Part shown: positions 23,701-35,515 of the stretch, piece by piece
Position numbering within the stretch: the stretch's first letter is position 1
How the letters are laid out: every line of letters begins with the position of its first letter
Source: Delphinapterus leucas
Taxonomy: Eukaryota; Chordata; Mammalia; Artiodactyla; Monodontidae
DNA: 64,000 nucleotides
Assembly: GCF_002288925.2 (NCBI RefSeq)
Contig: NW_022098093.1
Location: 1,976,029 to 2,040,028, forward strand
Direction: 5' to 3'
Position numbers and translations under genes: made by a program
The notes under the pieces: generated by a model
Databases searched by the model: none
What the model was told of the DNA's origin: nothing
What the model saw: the letters and a program-made list of their open reading frames with translations, nothing else

Positions 23701-25659
23701 TTTATTGTTTTTAAGTTGGCCTGTTGGTTTTTGGCCAGTGCCAGCTTTAGGCTAATAAACTTTAGACACTGATTTTATTTTTAACTGAACTCTGCTTTCA
23801 GCTGTAGGCAGCTAGATTTACTACTGACAATTGTACAATTGAGACCGATAACATCTGCCTCTTCCTGTTTCTGCCTCTCTTTGTGTTCCTCAGAACTCCT
23901 TCATTAGATGATCAAGAAATTCCAGGGTGAGGAAATTTGCATCATTTTCTTTGAATTCTCCCCTTATAGTTTCTACTCTGTTGTCGAGGGAAAATCATAT
24001 TATTGGATAAAAGAAAATCTGTTTCTAGACTAGTGTAGTTGGGGGCTGTATGTGTAAACACGTATTCTATTAGATATGTGTTTTGTTTTTGTTTTGCTTT
24101 TAACTAGTTGTGTGCATCTTGGGCAGGGGCAGGGGTGTGGAGTGGGCGTGTGGGTGCTCTTGTCTTTAACTCCTCTGTCAGGGTCAACATTTAGGCCATT
24201 CTTCTTTCCCCATGAATGTAGTTTTGCATGTTTCTTGTCACAAGTACTATTTCTAAAGCATTTAAAAATCAGAAAGAATTGTATCTCGTATTGTCACATC
24301 CTCTGTGAACCATACTTAACATGTTCTGATTAGCAAAAGGAGGGTAGGACAGGAGAAAATGATGGTGTAGCTAGTAATAGGGATGGATAGGTTTTAACTA
24401 ATTTGGGCTAAAACCAAAGGGGTTTTCTTATTTCTGGGCTCTCATAATGGTCCGTGTTGTTCTTGGGAAAGAGTTCTACAGATTTTCTGTACTGAGAGAG
24501 GGAGGAACACTGTCTCACATCTTCAAGACCCCAGGAGCCATGGCATGTCTTCCAAGGAAAAAAGTCAAGCCACCGTCGACTCTCATTTGTTACCTGCACC
24601 GTGAGGCCCAGGGAAGCAGCCACAGGGCTGGCCCATGTGCCAGTGTGGGATGCCCAGCACGCCAGGATAACGGCTAACCAGAGCACCTCGCCTTTGTTCT
24701 CTTCCGAGTCCTCCGATAGCCACAGGGTCTCGTGCAGTGGAAGCACTGAAGGTTGCTATCTCATGGTAGCACTGATTCTCAAGGATGGCCTCTTGGAAGT
24801 CGTGGAGCTGTGAGAGACTCTGAAGGCCAGGCAGGCTGTTTCTGAATGGGAAAGAGAGAAAGGTGTTCCAGAGGTCAGAGGCAACCAACCAAAACGCAGG
24901 GAGTCCAAAGTGAGACGATGGGATGGTGTAGGGATCGTTGACAAGTTCATGAACTACTGTGGGAGAAACGCCAGTGACTTCTGTGGTTACATTTGGCCAG
25001 ACAGGCTTCATGGGCCTGTGGTCAGTGGACGGAGGAGACAGCTGGCACCACGGCGTATTGTTGGAGTCATGGAGCCCCCGTGAGCCGCACTGGGCGAGGA
25101 GAAGTGTAGGGCCCAGCAGGTCTCTGTCTGGCAATAATTTCCCTAGACGTTCCTGTTGCTGCACATTAGTGACCGTCCAACATCTGCTTTTTTTACCGTT
25201 GCATTTTAGTTGCTGACAGTACGCATTTCAGATTTTCTAAAGGCTTCACATTTTTCCTCTTTTGCAAGCAGCTTGAATGGGCAGGTTGCCTATTTTTAGG
25301 GAGATGCTGGCTTTGTCTGTATTGGACCTTTACAGTTCCGTTGGACCTTCACGATGAATGAAGAAAACACATAGCTTTTCTTTTATAAATTGAGGAATGC
25401 ATTGTGACCCCTACTTATATACCTGGAGCCAGCAAGGACTTTGGGACGAGCCTAAAGTCAGACTCCCAAATAAATCACTTTAGAAGCTTTTGCTTTCATT
25501 TCTCTGAGCAGCCAGTTATCAAACATTTTGCAGTGGGTGTATGCTTGTGTCCTTGGAGTGAAATACGGAGTCACATGGAGAATAAACCAGAGCAGAAAAG
25601 CTACTAGCAGTCAAGAGGACTTAGACACCTTTATTAGTTTTTGGAAAGGATAGATCTTT

Positions 25660-25792
25660 GGCAGTTCTCTGGAGGTCCAGTGGTTAGGACTCCGCGCTTT
25701 CCCTGCCGAGGGCGCAGGTTCAATCCCTGGTCGGGGAACTTAAGATCCCACGAGCCCTGTGGCGTGGCCTAAATAAATAAATAAAGTAAAAG
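25660..25792 (+). mobile_element. older CHR-related SINE (short type)
   Basis: The body has GGTCCAGTGGTTAGGACTCC, CAGGTTCAATCCCTGGTCGG and an AATAAATAAATAAA tail. GGATAGATCTTT at 25648-25659 recurs as GGATAGATTTTT at 25793-25804. Its head is mutated (GGCAGTTCTCTGGAGG), so it is older than the 200-bp type. Confidence 0.85.
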
Positions 25793-25847
25793 GGATAGAT
25801 TTTTATAGCTGTTGAAGCATTTTAAAATTCATTTAAAGAGTATACTG

Positions 25848-26144
25848 GGGCTTCCCTGGTGGCGCTGTGGTTGAGAGTCTGCCTGCCGATGCAGGGGACA
25901 CGGGTTCGAGCCTTGGTCTGGGAAGATCCCACATGCCACAGAGCAACTAAGCCCGTGCGCCACAACTACTGAGCCTGCGCATCTGGAGCCTGTGCTCCGC
26001 AACAAGAGAGGCCGCGATAGTGAGAGGCCCGCGCACCGCAATGAAGAGTGGCCCCCGCTTGCCGCAACTAGAGAAAGCCCTCGTACAGAAACGAAGACCC
26101 AACACAGCCATAAATAAATAAATTAATACATTAATTAAAAAAAA
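25848..26144 (+). mobile_element. long CHR-type SINE, about 300 bp
   Basis: Begins GGGCTTCCCTGGTGGCGCTG and has an extra 3' portion lacking in the 200-bp copies (CCCCCGCTTGCCGCAACTAG, CGAAGACCCAACACAGCCAT). The duplication AAAGAGTATACTG is perfect at 25835-25847 and 26145-26157. Confidence 0.93.
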
Positions 26145-26324
26145 AAAGAGTATACTGACCAGTGTGTGCAGAATTTGATCACAAATTCATCGGTGAATTT
26201 CCTGTTTTGGTTTCTCCTACCCAAGATCTCATTCATATATTTTAAGGAAGTTTGAGATTCAATTCAATATGATGTTTTTAACATATATGATATGCAGTGT
26301 AAGTCATACGTGGTTACCTATCAA

Positions 26325-26785
26325 CATTTATTATGTATCTACTAGATGTCAGGAGCACTGCTGCCTGTTTCCATAAATGTCTCCTTTAATCCTAACATCA
26401 GGCCTGGAAGTATTAATACTTAACCACACTTTATTATTTTTTTAAAGAGTTATATGTTTTTTTTGTTTGTTTTCGGGTTTTTCTAATATTTATTTGGTTG
26501 CACCAGGTCTCAGCTGCAGCAGCTGGGCTCCTTAGTTGTGGCTCCGGGGCTCCTCAGTTGCAGCTCGTCAGCTCCCCATCTGCGCCATCCGAGCTTCCAG
26601 TTGTGGCATGCATATGGGATCTAGTTCCCTGACCAGGGATCGAACCTGGGCCCCCTGCACTGGGAGCACCGAGTCCTATCCACTGCGCCACCAGGGAAGT
26701 CCCTTTAAAGGCAAGGAAACTGAGGTATTCAGGCCTTATGTGACTTTCATAAGTACCAAGTGGCAGAGCTTGGCTCAAACTAGTT
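26325..26785 (-). repeat. MIR remnant split by a SINE
   Basis: The left part has TATCTACTAGATGTCAGGAG and TAATCCTAACATCAGGCCTG; the right part resumes with GGCAAGGAAACTGAGGTATT and CAAGTGGCAGAGCTTGGCTC, all in reverse MIR order. The split matches the SINE at 26448-26703. Confidence 0.7.
26448..26703 (-). mobile_element. older CHR-related SINE inside MIR
   Basis: The reverse body ends CACTGCGCCACCAGGGAAGTCC; GATCTAGTTCCCTGACCAGG marks the older type. The 7-bp TTTAAAG at 26441-26447 and 26704-26710 is the target duplication, supported by the MIR reading straight through when the SINE is removed. Confidence 0.85.
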
Positions 26786-26968
26786 GAAGTCTCCTGGCAC
26801 CAAGACCTAGCTCTGTCTTCCTTTCATCCTCCTTTATCAATTAGTAGCCGTTGTAAATAAAAGGAACCCAGGCATAGCCAGTATTTACACACGTAGTGGT
26901 ACCTGGGTTCCAGGCAGAAAAGCTTTACTTAACAGGACCCTGGTCAGGAAATTCGCAAATCACTTTTG

Positions 26969-27171
26969 CTGTGCTGTCCAATGTCATTGCCACTAGCCAC
27001 AGATGGCTAATTAAATTTAATTAAAATGAAATGAAATTAAAAATTCAGTGTCTCCGTTGCCACCAGCCATACTTCAAGTGTTCGATAGCCACCTGTGGCT
27101 GGTGGCTCCTATTGGATGGTGCAGAAGGAGAACACTCCTATTATCACAGAAGGTTGTTTTGGGCAGCACTG
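26969..27171. mobile_element. hAT-type (MER) DNA transposon remnant
   Basis: The ends CTGTGCTGTCCAA and TTGGGCAGCACTG are near-inverted, and the inside has the mirrored pair CACTAGCCACAGATGGCTAA and AGCCACCTGTGGCTGGTGG. No matching 8-bp duplication was found. Confidence 0.6.
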
Positions 27172-27338
27172 CCAGCTCGAGACTTTGGTCCAACCCACAG
27201 AATTTTCTCATCGGTGGTCCCCTGCGATATCTGTCGACAAGTGATGAATACTTGGCTGGACCTCCCCGCTCCCCTCTCCTTTGACAGTGGTGCGTGTCTG
27301 TCCAGATACTTCACATTCTGCTCACTTTTTCTTCCAAG

Positions 27339-27481
27339 GAGGAAGTTGGCCGGATATGGAAGATGGAGCTGCTTAAAGAATCGGATGGGCTGGGAATTCA
27401 GGTTAGTGGAGGCCGAGGATCAAAGCGCTCACCTCACGCTATCGTTGTCACCCAAGTGAAGGAAGGAGGTGCCGCTCACAG
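27339..27481 (+). CDS. PDZD2: PDZD2 internal exon: first half of second PDZ domain
   Basis: This 143-nt exon starts at phase 0 after the acceptor tcttccaag and stops two bases into an Arg codon (phase 2) before the donor GTGACT, a weaker match to the consensus than the other donors. It encodes EEVGRIWKMELLKESDGLGI and the following strand and loop, ending ...VKEGGAAHR. The GLGI tetrapeptide is the carboxylate-binding loop (the GLGF equivalent) that grips the C-terminus of ligand proteins. The frame joins CLAR of the previous exon directly to EEVGRIW, as in human PDZD2. A phase-2 intron inside the PDZ fold separates this half from the next exon. The exon's ends are fixed by splice sites and by frame continuity on both sides. 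Confidence 0.96.
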
Positions 27482-28829
27482 GTGACTAGATAACTCTCCC
27501 TTTCTCTGCCTCCTTGTCTTCCCCCCCTCCCCTTCCCCCGGGTGCCGGGACTCTGGGGATTACAGTTTACAAGGATGATGCTGGAGCACAGGAGGAGATC
27601 GGGCACGAGCGGTTCTAATTAAACACCCCTCTGAGCACAGGAAGTGGTTAATTGCTGGGGCTCTTGCCAGCTCTGCCACACCATGAAGGAAAGATTAGAT
27701 TTCTTTCTAATCCAGTTTGAGTGTCAAGTGAATGTTACTTATCCTGACTTTCGGGATGTTTGTGACACGTGGTTCCTTATCCACGCATTGGAACACCACA
27801 TCCCTGACATCGTCACTCCCATGAGACTATGGCTGATGACTTGGGAAAGTGATGGGGTTTAAATGTGACCACAGTTCGTGTGCCGTGTCTGGATTCATCG
27901 GGTCTATCCAGATTTGATACACACTTAGATATGTGTGTCTCTGCCATGCAGATGTGGAGGGGGAAGAATAAATGTGAATTTTCTCCTTGTGACCTGAAAA
28001 CAATTCACACTGTAAAGCTTCTTTTTTAACCTGGACAGTCATCTGAAGTAGGAAGAGGGACAGTGCTTAGGCAGAGCATGTCAAAGAAGAAGTCCATGTT
28101 GAGTTAGAGGGATGTAGCCGTCCCCAAATGTAAGCTAATGCCATGTAGCTAATTGCTTCTGTATACATAGGGCATCTACTGTTTGCAAAGCACAGTGGGA
28201 CGCGTATATATGTTGAATGTCCATACATATACAGTAGGTGGATAGAGGTAGAGTTTCACTGATGAGGGAGGTGAATCTAGTCTGGAATCAGTGTTCAGTC
28301 CAGGTACCCTGACGCTAAGGGGGAGTTGGCAAACCAGAGCAGTACTGGCCTGCTCCAGACCGAGGGAGCTCTCAGAAATGTATCTCATGAGTCACAGTTG
28401 AAGGAGCTCAAAGTATTTAGTCTGAGGAACAGAATACCGAAGAGAGGACCAGGGCACAAACTATCAAAGTGTTTCATGCTCATCAGTCCCCTAAGTAGAG
28501 AGTACGATCCTGATAACGCAAGTAGAAATAAGATTAACTGCAGGCGTCAGTTATCTGGGTGGCAGTAATTATTGAAAGATTAAGACCTTAGATGGTTTGT
28601 ATGCAGAAGAGCATCATTACACTTCCCAAATGATGGATGCTTTAAGGAACTCTCATGAGATAGCCATTTTCCCATTAGTCCTAGGTTTCAGGTTCTAGTC
28701 TGTCTTTGGAAAGTTGGCAATTAGGAAATTCCTGTGCTCAGAGATGAGCTTATGTAGAACTGTTCTTTCCTATTTTCCATGTGAGCTATTTCTAGTGGGT
28801 CTCACCATTTTCTTACAGCTTTAGCTTAG

Positions 28830-28865
<36 letters not shown>

Positions 28866-30467
28866 CTGGGTATTTAATTTATATGTGGGGCATTCTAGTT
28901 AATAACTGGAGATGAGAAATGTGGGATTAAAAAGGAACAGGGACAGAGGTGATCTTGATGGTGGTGTGGAGAAGTAAGCCCAGGGACGCTGGCCCAAACC
29001 ACTACGTTCTCCTGTATTCCTGAATCCCTTTCCTCCAGAGTACCCACCCACATACCTCTTTGATGTTCCAGTTTGCTTGTTCTCTGTGGTTTTCCTCTTC
29101 CATTCTCTTTCCATCCTGAGCAACAGCCCGGGGTTCTTAGCCTTTCTCTGCTTTAGGGACTTTTGAAGAACAGAAAGCAGAGGCTCTCAGAGTCTCTGGT
29201 GCCTCCTGTCTTCTGTTAAAACCTAGATTCATAGAAAAGATTATGATGCATGCCCTAGAGGACACAGAGAGGGACTGGTAAGGGGGGGAGGATAGAGAAC
29301 TTGGTCAATTCATTGAAACAAAGCAAGGAGGAGAGAGTCCATAGATTAGAGAGAAACAGAGTGGGGTGAATCTGGGAGTGTTGGAGACAAGCATGGGTCC
29401 CACCCAATCCTGGATGCCGATGTAAAGCCTTCAGAGGGGATGGTGGAATCCTGGGCTTTGGGTCTCTCAGCCTCACCAGATTTCCCATCCCATATTTAGC
29501 GATGGAGATGAAAAGCCTCTGACTGCTTTGGGATCATGGGAGACCAGGCCATTGGAGGCTCAGTTGGAACCCACACACTGTTAACCCACCATGATTGACG
29601 GGACCTGCCCGGTGCTCTGTAACAGTCTGCCACCCTTGACCCACTGTAGGGCAGGCAGACCCCGTGATGACTGGGCCTCCTGCCAGCCCAGTGGGAAGGA
29701 AACTCCAGGTCATTCACTTAATTTAAAGGAAATAAAGAAATAGAACATGTTTGTACGCCTGTGTGGTACACCAGGTCTGATACGTACAACAGCAAGCAGT
29801 AACTTAGGCAGTTTCTTTGTTCATTTTTCTGTTCATCCTTCTGCTTATGAAGCTTGGCGGTAGGGACACAAAGAAGAAGGAGGCATTGTGACACTTTACC
29901 CTCAAGGCCCTCTAACTCTTGGGGGCAGGGTTACAGACACACATGGTGTGGTGCCACAGGTGCCACAGGGGAAATCTGGGCAAGGCTGTGTCACCTAGGA
30001 AGAGAGAGGGACGTGGGTTAGAGAAGGATTCCTGGTGAGCTTAGGATACCTTCGCTCTTTTGGGGCTCAGCTCAGAGACTCAGATGATGACTCAGTCTCA
30101 AGGGCAGGGTGGCAGGTAGGACTAGAGAAAAGAATGACTATCCGAAAGCCTTGGGGCCTCGGTTCCTCTATCACATCTCCACTTGGATGGAAGACGTTTC
30201 GTTGCCGTTGATGTGGGATAGGGTGGTAACTTGAGATGGTGCTTGTTACTAAACGACCATCTGAAATCGTGAAGCTCGTCACTCCCCTAACTGGGCAGAC
30301 GGAAGGATGAAGCAGTCCCATCCCAGCTGTCTCCAGCTGTCCCTTCTCCTCTTTAGCCCATTTTTAACTGTCCCCTCTCACAGCCCTCCCCAGCTCCAGG
30401 AAGATGGCCCTTCTCCAGCCCAGAATGTTTTGACGAGGGATTTTTTTTCCCATCTCTGTTTCCTCAG
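27482..30467 (+). other. PDZD2: PDZD2 intron, 2,986 bp, inside a PDZ domain
   Basis: This phase-2 intron divides the second PDZ domain. The only repeat I can name is a TG microsatellite at 28831-28866. The remainder is unique-looking and I see no gene or RNA in it. A T-rich tract leads into the acceptor at 30467. Confidence 0.9.
28831..28866. repeat. TG microsatellite
   Basis: About 15 TG units, then TATGTG. Likely variable in length between individuals. Confidence 0.95.
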
Positions 30468-30600
30468 GGATGGCAGACTGTCCTTAGGAGATGAGCTGCT
30501 GGTAATCAACGGTCACTTACTAGTCGGGCTCTCCCACGAGGAAGCTGTGGCCATTCTTCGCTCAGCCACCGGAGTGGTTCAGCTGGTGGTGGCCAGCAAG
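30468..30600 (+). CDS. PDZD2: PDZD2 internal exon: second half of second PDZ domain
   Basis: This 133-nt exon supplies the last base of the split Arg codon, then 44 codons from DGRLSLGDELLVINGHLLVG to VVASK, and ends at phase 0 before the donor GTAGGT. The acceptor is tttcctcag after a long T-rich tract. It completes the PDZ fold: the GDELLVING strand-turn, then the ligand-groove helix beginning SHEEAVAIL. A His at the first helix position is the usual mark of class I PDZ domains, which prefer Ser/Thr-X-hydrophobic C-termini; this preference is inferred from family rules and is not demonstrated here. All the fold's key elements are intact, so the domain looks functional. Confidence 0.96.
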
Positions 30601-30960
30601 GTAGGTGGTTTTTGTTTGTTTTGTAGAATATTTTAAATGGTGGCGGTGGATTTGGTTTCGAGCCCTCCCCATGTACGACCCCACCCCCACCCCACATACA
30701 CACGCATATGCGTACTTGCCTTTACCTTGGGCCATTCAAACAGCCATGATTCTACGGTGCGAGCCCACAAGGGACCCTGAGCTAAAGGGCATTTAATCAT
30801 CTTGCCTTCCTTGAAGGGTCTTTATGGGTATATCTAGGAGATGGAAAAGCAATAACAGGACTAAGGAAAAGGGAAGAATGGGAGGGTAGGAGGAAAGACA
30901 GGGTGGACAGAGTAGCAACTGGTCCAGGGGGAAACCAAGGAGGAGATGTGGAAGTCAGTG

Positions 30961-31380
30961 GGACAGCAGGGGCGGGAGGGGGGCGGGAGATGCGCATCTT
31001 CCAGGTCCCAACGGAAGGGCAGGCTACGGGCTGCCGGGGCCCCCCCGCAGCACAGGGTGTCGGTGCTGGAAGAAGCCTCGTGAACCCCGCTTGTCCCGCC
31101 ACACCCCCGCCCTCTTCCTCCTCAGTTTTACAAATGACCCAGCGAGGCAGAGCTTCCGCGGGGGCTCCCGTCTCGAGGAGGCCTTGATTCTGCCGCCGGC
31201 AGTGCGACCGGGACCCTGGTTCTTGACCCCCAGTGGTGTCTGTCTTGTCCCCTCCGTCTCGCTGCCACTTCTTCGTCACCCAGCCTCGGGCTGGGACTTC
31301 TTTCACCCCCACCCCCGGAGCATGTAAAAGTAGTGCTGATGTGCGGGGTCCCCATCTGCTTTCTCCCCGGGGTCTCGCCA
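30961..31380. promoter_or_regulatory. candidate intragenic CpG island with G-quadruplex motif
   Basis: I count 29 CpG in 420 bp with a GC content near 64%, in an otherwise CpG-poor intron outside any SINE. The left edge has G4-C-G3-A-G6-C-G3 at 30969-30987. It starts about 360 bp after the end of a PDZ exon. A regulatory role or alternative promoter is inference only. Confidence 0.45.
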
Positions 31381-32464
31381 GCCTTAGAGAACTGGGTAGA
31401 GGCGGCAGGATGCCTCAGCTGTGTGGCAAGAGGGGAGGAACTGGGCTGTCTGGGATCTGCTCCACTGTCTGATGAGATGGTGCTGCTGTTGAGACCAGGG
31501 AGGGGCCCACAGGGACTCGGGGGCTTGTGCAGTGGAGCCACGGGCGTATCCCAGTGCTAGCTGAGGGGAGAACGGGTGTGAGGCCCCCCAGTCCTTAATC
31601 ATTTGCAGCAATACGCTCTTGACAGGATGGCTGATTTCCCCCGGTTATCCCTGATGCGATTTTTAAACCCAGCATCTACAGGTTTTTATATGTTTTCTTT
31701 CTTAGATTGCACGGTCTATTGCCTATTTGGGAAGTGTTTGATAAATAGATGAGAAGAGTATTTTGAGCCACCTGAAAAATCGGCTTTCCTCCCTTTATAC
31801 CGTTTACCCCAAGTCCCTGAGCTAGACCCTTAGGCTTCCAACCAGAATATAGAGCCTTGGCAAAGACTTGGCAGGAAGAGCTGACACTGAGGCCCTGGAG
31901 GCAGGAGTTGAGACACTCTCCATTCATAGGCCCCCTCCTCCCCTCCCAGAGATGCCGTGGGGCATCCCCTCCCTAGGGGTGGGGAAGGAGCAAAGCTAGG
32001 GATGTTCTTGGTCAGCCTGGTGAATCCCACAAGGAGGGAAAGGCTGTGAGGGAAGGAGAAACAAATTCCTCATTTGGCCAGATGTGGTGGGAGTTTGGAA
32101 AGCATTACTGGTTCTTATACACACACGCGCCCGCGCGCACGCACGTACCACACACGGTCCTATCTTTGCACGGCCCACCTCCCCACAGCCTGCAGCTTAA
32201 GAACACAGAGGTTCTGCACAGGTGGTATACCATGTCCCCCAAACCTTTATTTCTGTGCTCACTTCTTTCTCCTGCTAGTTGGAAAATGAGGAAGAGAAGT
32301 CTCTTCAAAGTCAGCCATTATCCACAAACACACTACACAAAGAAAATATAAAATAAAAACAAAAAGGGGCCACTCACGGGTAATTAAGGGGCACACATGA
32401 GATTTTTGAAAACAAATTTTGGAGTCTGACCAATATTTTCACTCACTGACTTGAAGGAAGAAAG

Positions 32465-32685
32465 ACACTCACATGTATTGGGTTCCACTGGGTGCCAGGC
32501 AGTTCGTACCTACTATCTCATTTAATTCTTAAATCCCATGAGAGAGCCATTCATTCATTTTATTCAGAGGATGAAGCTAAAATCTAAGAGGTTAATTAAT
32601 TTGCCCAGAGGTCACACAAGCAGTGGGTGACAGAAGCAAGTTTCACCTGGGTTCATTGGACTTCAGAGTTTCATGCTGCCCCTTA
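32465..32685 (-). repeat. MIR remnant
   Basis: Reverse MIR: GGGTGCCAGGCAGTTCGTAC, TATCTCATTTAATTCTTAAA, TTGCCCAGAGGTCACACAAG and CAGTGGGTGACAGAAGC. One of the clearer MIRs in the window. Confidence 0.75.
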
Positions 32686-33429
32686 GTCGCATGAGATATA
32701 AAGGACACCAGAGTCAATGGTATTAGAAAAAGGTAATGCGTTCCTGCCAGAGGCCTGGACATTTAGGGACACTTGCTGGGGTCTTTGTAGGACTGAGCGG
32801 CATCCAGAGCTGAGGAACAAGCGTCCATTCTGGTTTTCAATCCGTTGACTCTTGGCCGGCAGTCCTGAGCTATGGCCCTAAGGCTGACCCAGTCCTCAGA
32901 GTTGAGACTCCTTCCCATTTGCTCCATTTACAAGTAGGCAGTACGCTGTTACGGCAGCTGCCTGCTGTTTGTTCCTGAACTTAATCTACACCATCCAAGG
33001 TGCTCATCCATGGAGGAGAAACAAGAAGTCAATCTTTAGGCACCTCTGGGCATCTTTTCCTTTTCTTCATCCCACAAGACCAAGTCATCCACAGGCTTTG
33101 TTTCTGTCTTTATATATGAAGAGAGGGAGAAAAGAAAAAGAACTTTTGACTTACTGAATATAGGAGTAATAAAATATCTAAATTCATTATTGCAGATAAT
33201 CGTCACCTTGTCACAAAACTTTAAGGCATTGTTTTGGAGATATAGCAGTTACTTTCTTCTGGAGAGGGTGTCTCATGTTTCCACACAAATATGTCATTTG
33301 TGTATACAGAGGAGCTTAGGAAGTTTTTGTTGAATGAATAAACTCAGAATATCCAAGTTCGTTCTGATATTCCTAGAAGTACATGCATAGAAATAACAGC
33401 TTTCTCTCGTGCCCTCTCTCTTTTTTGTT

Positions 33430-34070
33430 TCACTGTTGGTTTTTATTAACAAGAAATATGTATTCATTATATCTAATGTAGAAAGCCCAGAAAAATAGAG
33501 AGAAGAGAAAGAAGATAAAATGTTTGTAACACCGCCGACAATAACTATCCACTAACTGGTGTGTCCTTCCAGACAGGAACGCATATGTGTGTGCAAATAC
33601 ACGCACGTCTTCTTTTAAATGGAATCAAACACAAGGAGGCAGTGCACCTGGAGGCAGTCCCACCCGTCCCATTCAGGTGCTAGCACAGCCCTTTAAAACC
33701 TGTGTATCTTGAGCAACTTACTACATCTCTCGAAGTCTGACTTGTACAATGAGAATCAATAACTGCTTCACGGGATGTTCGGAAGATTCAATGAACTATA
33801 AAGGGTTCTGAACAATCTAGTTGGTCACGGTGAGCACTTGGAGAAATGTGCTCCTTTATGGTTATCACCCAGTGTTGCATCCAGTTTATTATTACATCTG
33901 TTATTAATACGGTTCTTAACATATTATTTTTAACCTGCTTTTTCGGTAAGTAACATGCTATAAGAACTCTTCCCACATCAGGAAATAAATTTCTAGAGCA
34001 GCATTTTTTATGGCCCCGGAGTATTCCATCCTGTGGCTATTGTGAAATTTACTCAGCAGTTGGGACTTTC
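33430..34070 (-). repeat. old L1M-like fragment
   Basis: GGAGTATTCCATCCTGTGGC and the preceding AT-rich text resemble reverse L1M 3' sequence. An MIR-like piece may lie within it near 33680-33850. Diverged, with uncertain limits. Confidence 0.4.
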
Positions 34071-34839
34071 ACTTTTTTTAAGCTTTCTATTAATAGCTGA
34101 GCAGAATTGACATCCCAGAAGAGGACTCAACTCACTTTCTCATTAATAACTCTTTTTCCCTTCCTCGGGCAAGGTCTAAAAGTATGGTTTCACAAATTAC
34201 TGATCTAAAATGAATGAGCTTCAGGTACCTTGAAGGTGGAAACTGCATCAAACTAGTAACAAACGACATTGTCACCAGGTGCCAACTCAGTAGTAGTTTG
34301 TAACGTCCCTTGTGTAAGATGGGTATTTTTTGTTATTCTCTTTTCTGTCAGCCCCCAAGGAATATGATGATCAAAACTCTCCACGTGTTTCCTTCCTTGT
34401 AGAAATTGCTGGTATGGGGGAAAGAGGAGAGGACACATTGCTCCTTTTCTCTGGCCTCAGATCAGCCCTGCAGCCCCGGTCCCTGGCCTCACGTGCTGTG
34501 TCATTTCCCAGGAGAGCTCTGGGCTCCTGTGTGTGCCTCATTTGTCCTTGGGATTGTCACGTGGTCTCACTGATCTCGCCTGCATCCCTCAACCCATTCT
34601 GACCTTATTTGTGTGTAGGAAGGAAGGGCTGTGTTGATGAAGCCCCCTTTGGAGTCTAATCTTAATGGAGTCTGATTCCATCTGTTTTTGTTGACCTTTA
34701 AAAGTTGTTCAAGGGCTGCTTTCGTTGCACAGACATTATCAGTCTCCACTTTGACATTGTGATTCACTAAACAATCTAATCTCTTTCTGTTGACCATGGG
34801 CCTGTGAGATGAGCAATGAGGGAGAGGAAGATATGGTGG

Positions 34840-35300
34840 ATGTTTAAGCTCTGAGCTAGGCCTGGGGACACTGCACTGAGTAGACATGGTTTGAGGAACT
34901 CTCAGACAAGCAGGGGAGATAGATGAGTAAGTTAGACACACACAGTGAGGCGATAAACAGTAGAGGACATTAGAGGGGAAAGGAGAGGCAAATGCCTCCA
35001 GAGGTGATCCAGGAAGGCTTGCAGGAGACGATGCTCAAGCTTTGCCCAGAGAGGCCTTAGTCATGAGAGGAAGGGTGGTCTAGGCAGGGGAGCTGCTGGT
35101 GGAAAAGGCAACAGGGCAGGGGAGAGCCCGGTGTGTTTGAAAGTCAGTACAGCTTGAATGGAAGGGATAGGAGAATGGAGGGGGGTGAGTTTGGAGAGCT
35201 GGGCAGAGGCCAAATCTCTGATGTTAGCCTGCCAATGAGGGAGTTTAAACTATATCCTGCAAGTAAGACAGGGGAGGGCATTGAAGGATCTTAAGTTCAG
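34840..35300 (-). repeat. L2 fragment
   Basis: Reverse L2: GAGGTGATCCAGGAAGGCTT, GGGAGCTGCTGGTGGAAAAG, GTCAGTACAGCTTGAATGGA and GGGCATTGAAGGATCTTAAG. Confidence 0.55.
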
Positions 35301-35364
35301 GGAGTTTAGATTGCCCATAGAAACATTCACCTAAGAAACATAGATTCATCAAGAAAAAAAAATG

Positions 35365-35515
35365 GGGGCTTCCCTAGTGGCACAGTGGTTGAGAGTCCGC
35401 CTGCCGATGCAGGGGACGCGGGTTCGTGTCCCGGTCCGGGAGGATCCCACATGCTGCGGAGCGGCTGGGCCCATGAGCCATGCTTGCACCCCTGGAAATG
35501 TGGAACCTGCACTCC
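35365..35515 (+). mobile_element. CHR-type SINE, degenerate 3' end, no tail
   Basis: The head and body match the young family to about 35481 (GGGCCCATGAGCCATG). The remainder is only loosely similar (GGAACCTGCACTCC) and no A-tail or right-hand duplication is seen. It is in sense with PDZD2 and ends shortly before the exon at 35626. Confidence 0.8.

Larger units (their letters stand above)
18173..27338 (+). other. PDZD2: PDZD2 intron, 9,166 bp
   Basis: From 18173 to about 21390 no interspersed repeat is recognised, an unusually clean 3.2 kb for this window. Then come L2 pieces, an MIR, and a block of three SINEs at 25660-26703 with a hAT remnant after them. The stretch 23720-25647 is unassigned except for an unexplained minus-strand open frame near 24583-25164. 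Both splice borders are GT/AG. Confidence 0.9.

Noticed and set aside
30797..31541. Minus-strand frames of 171 and 137 codons
   Set aside because: They sit in the CpG- and G/C-rich segment where stop codons are rare; the composition is Pro/Ser/Gly-biased without any domain.
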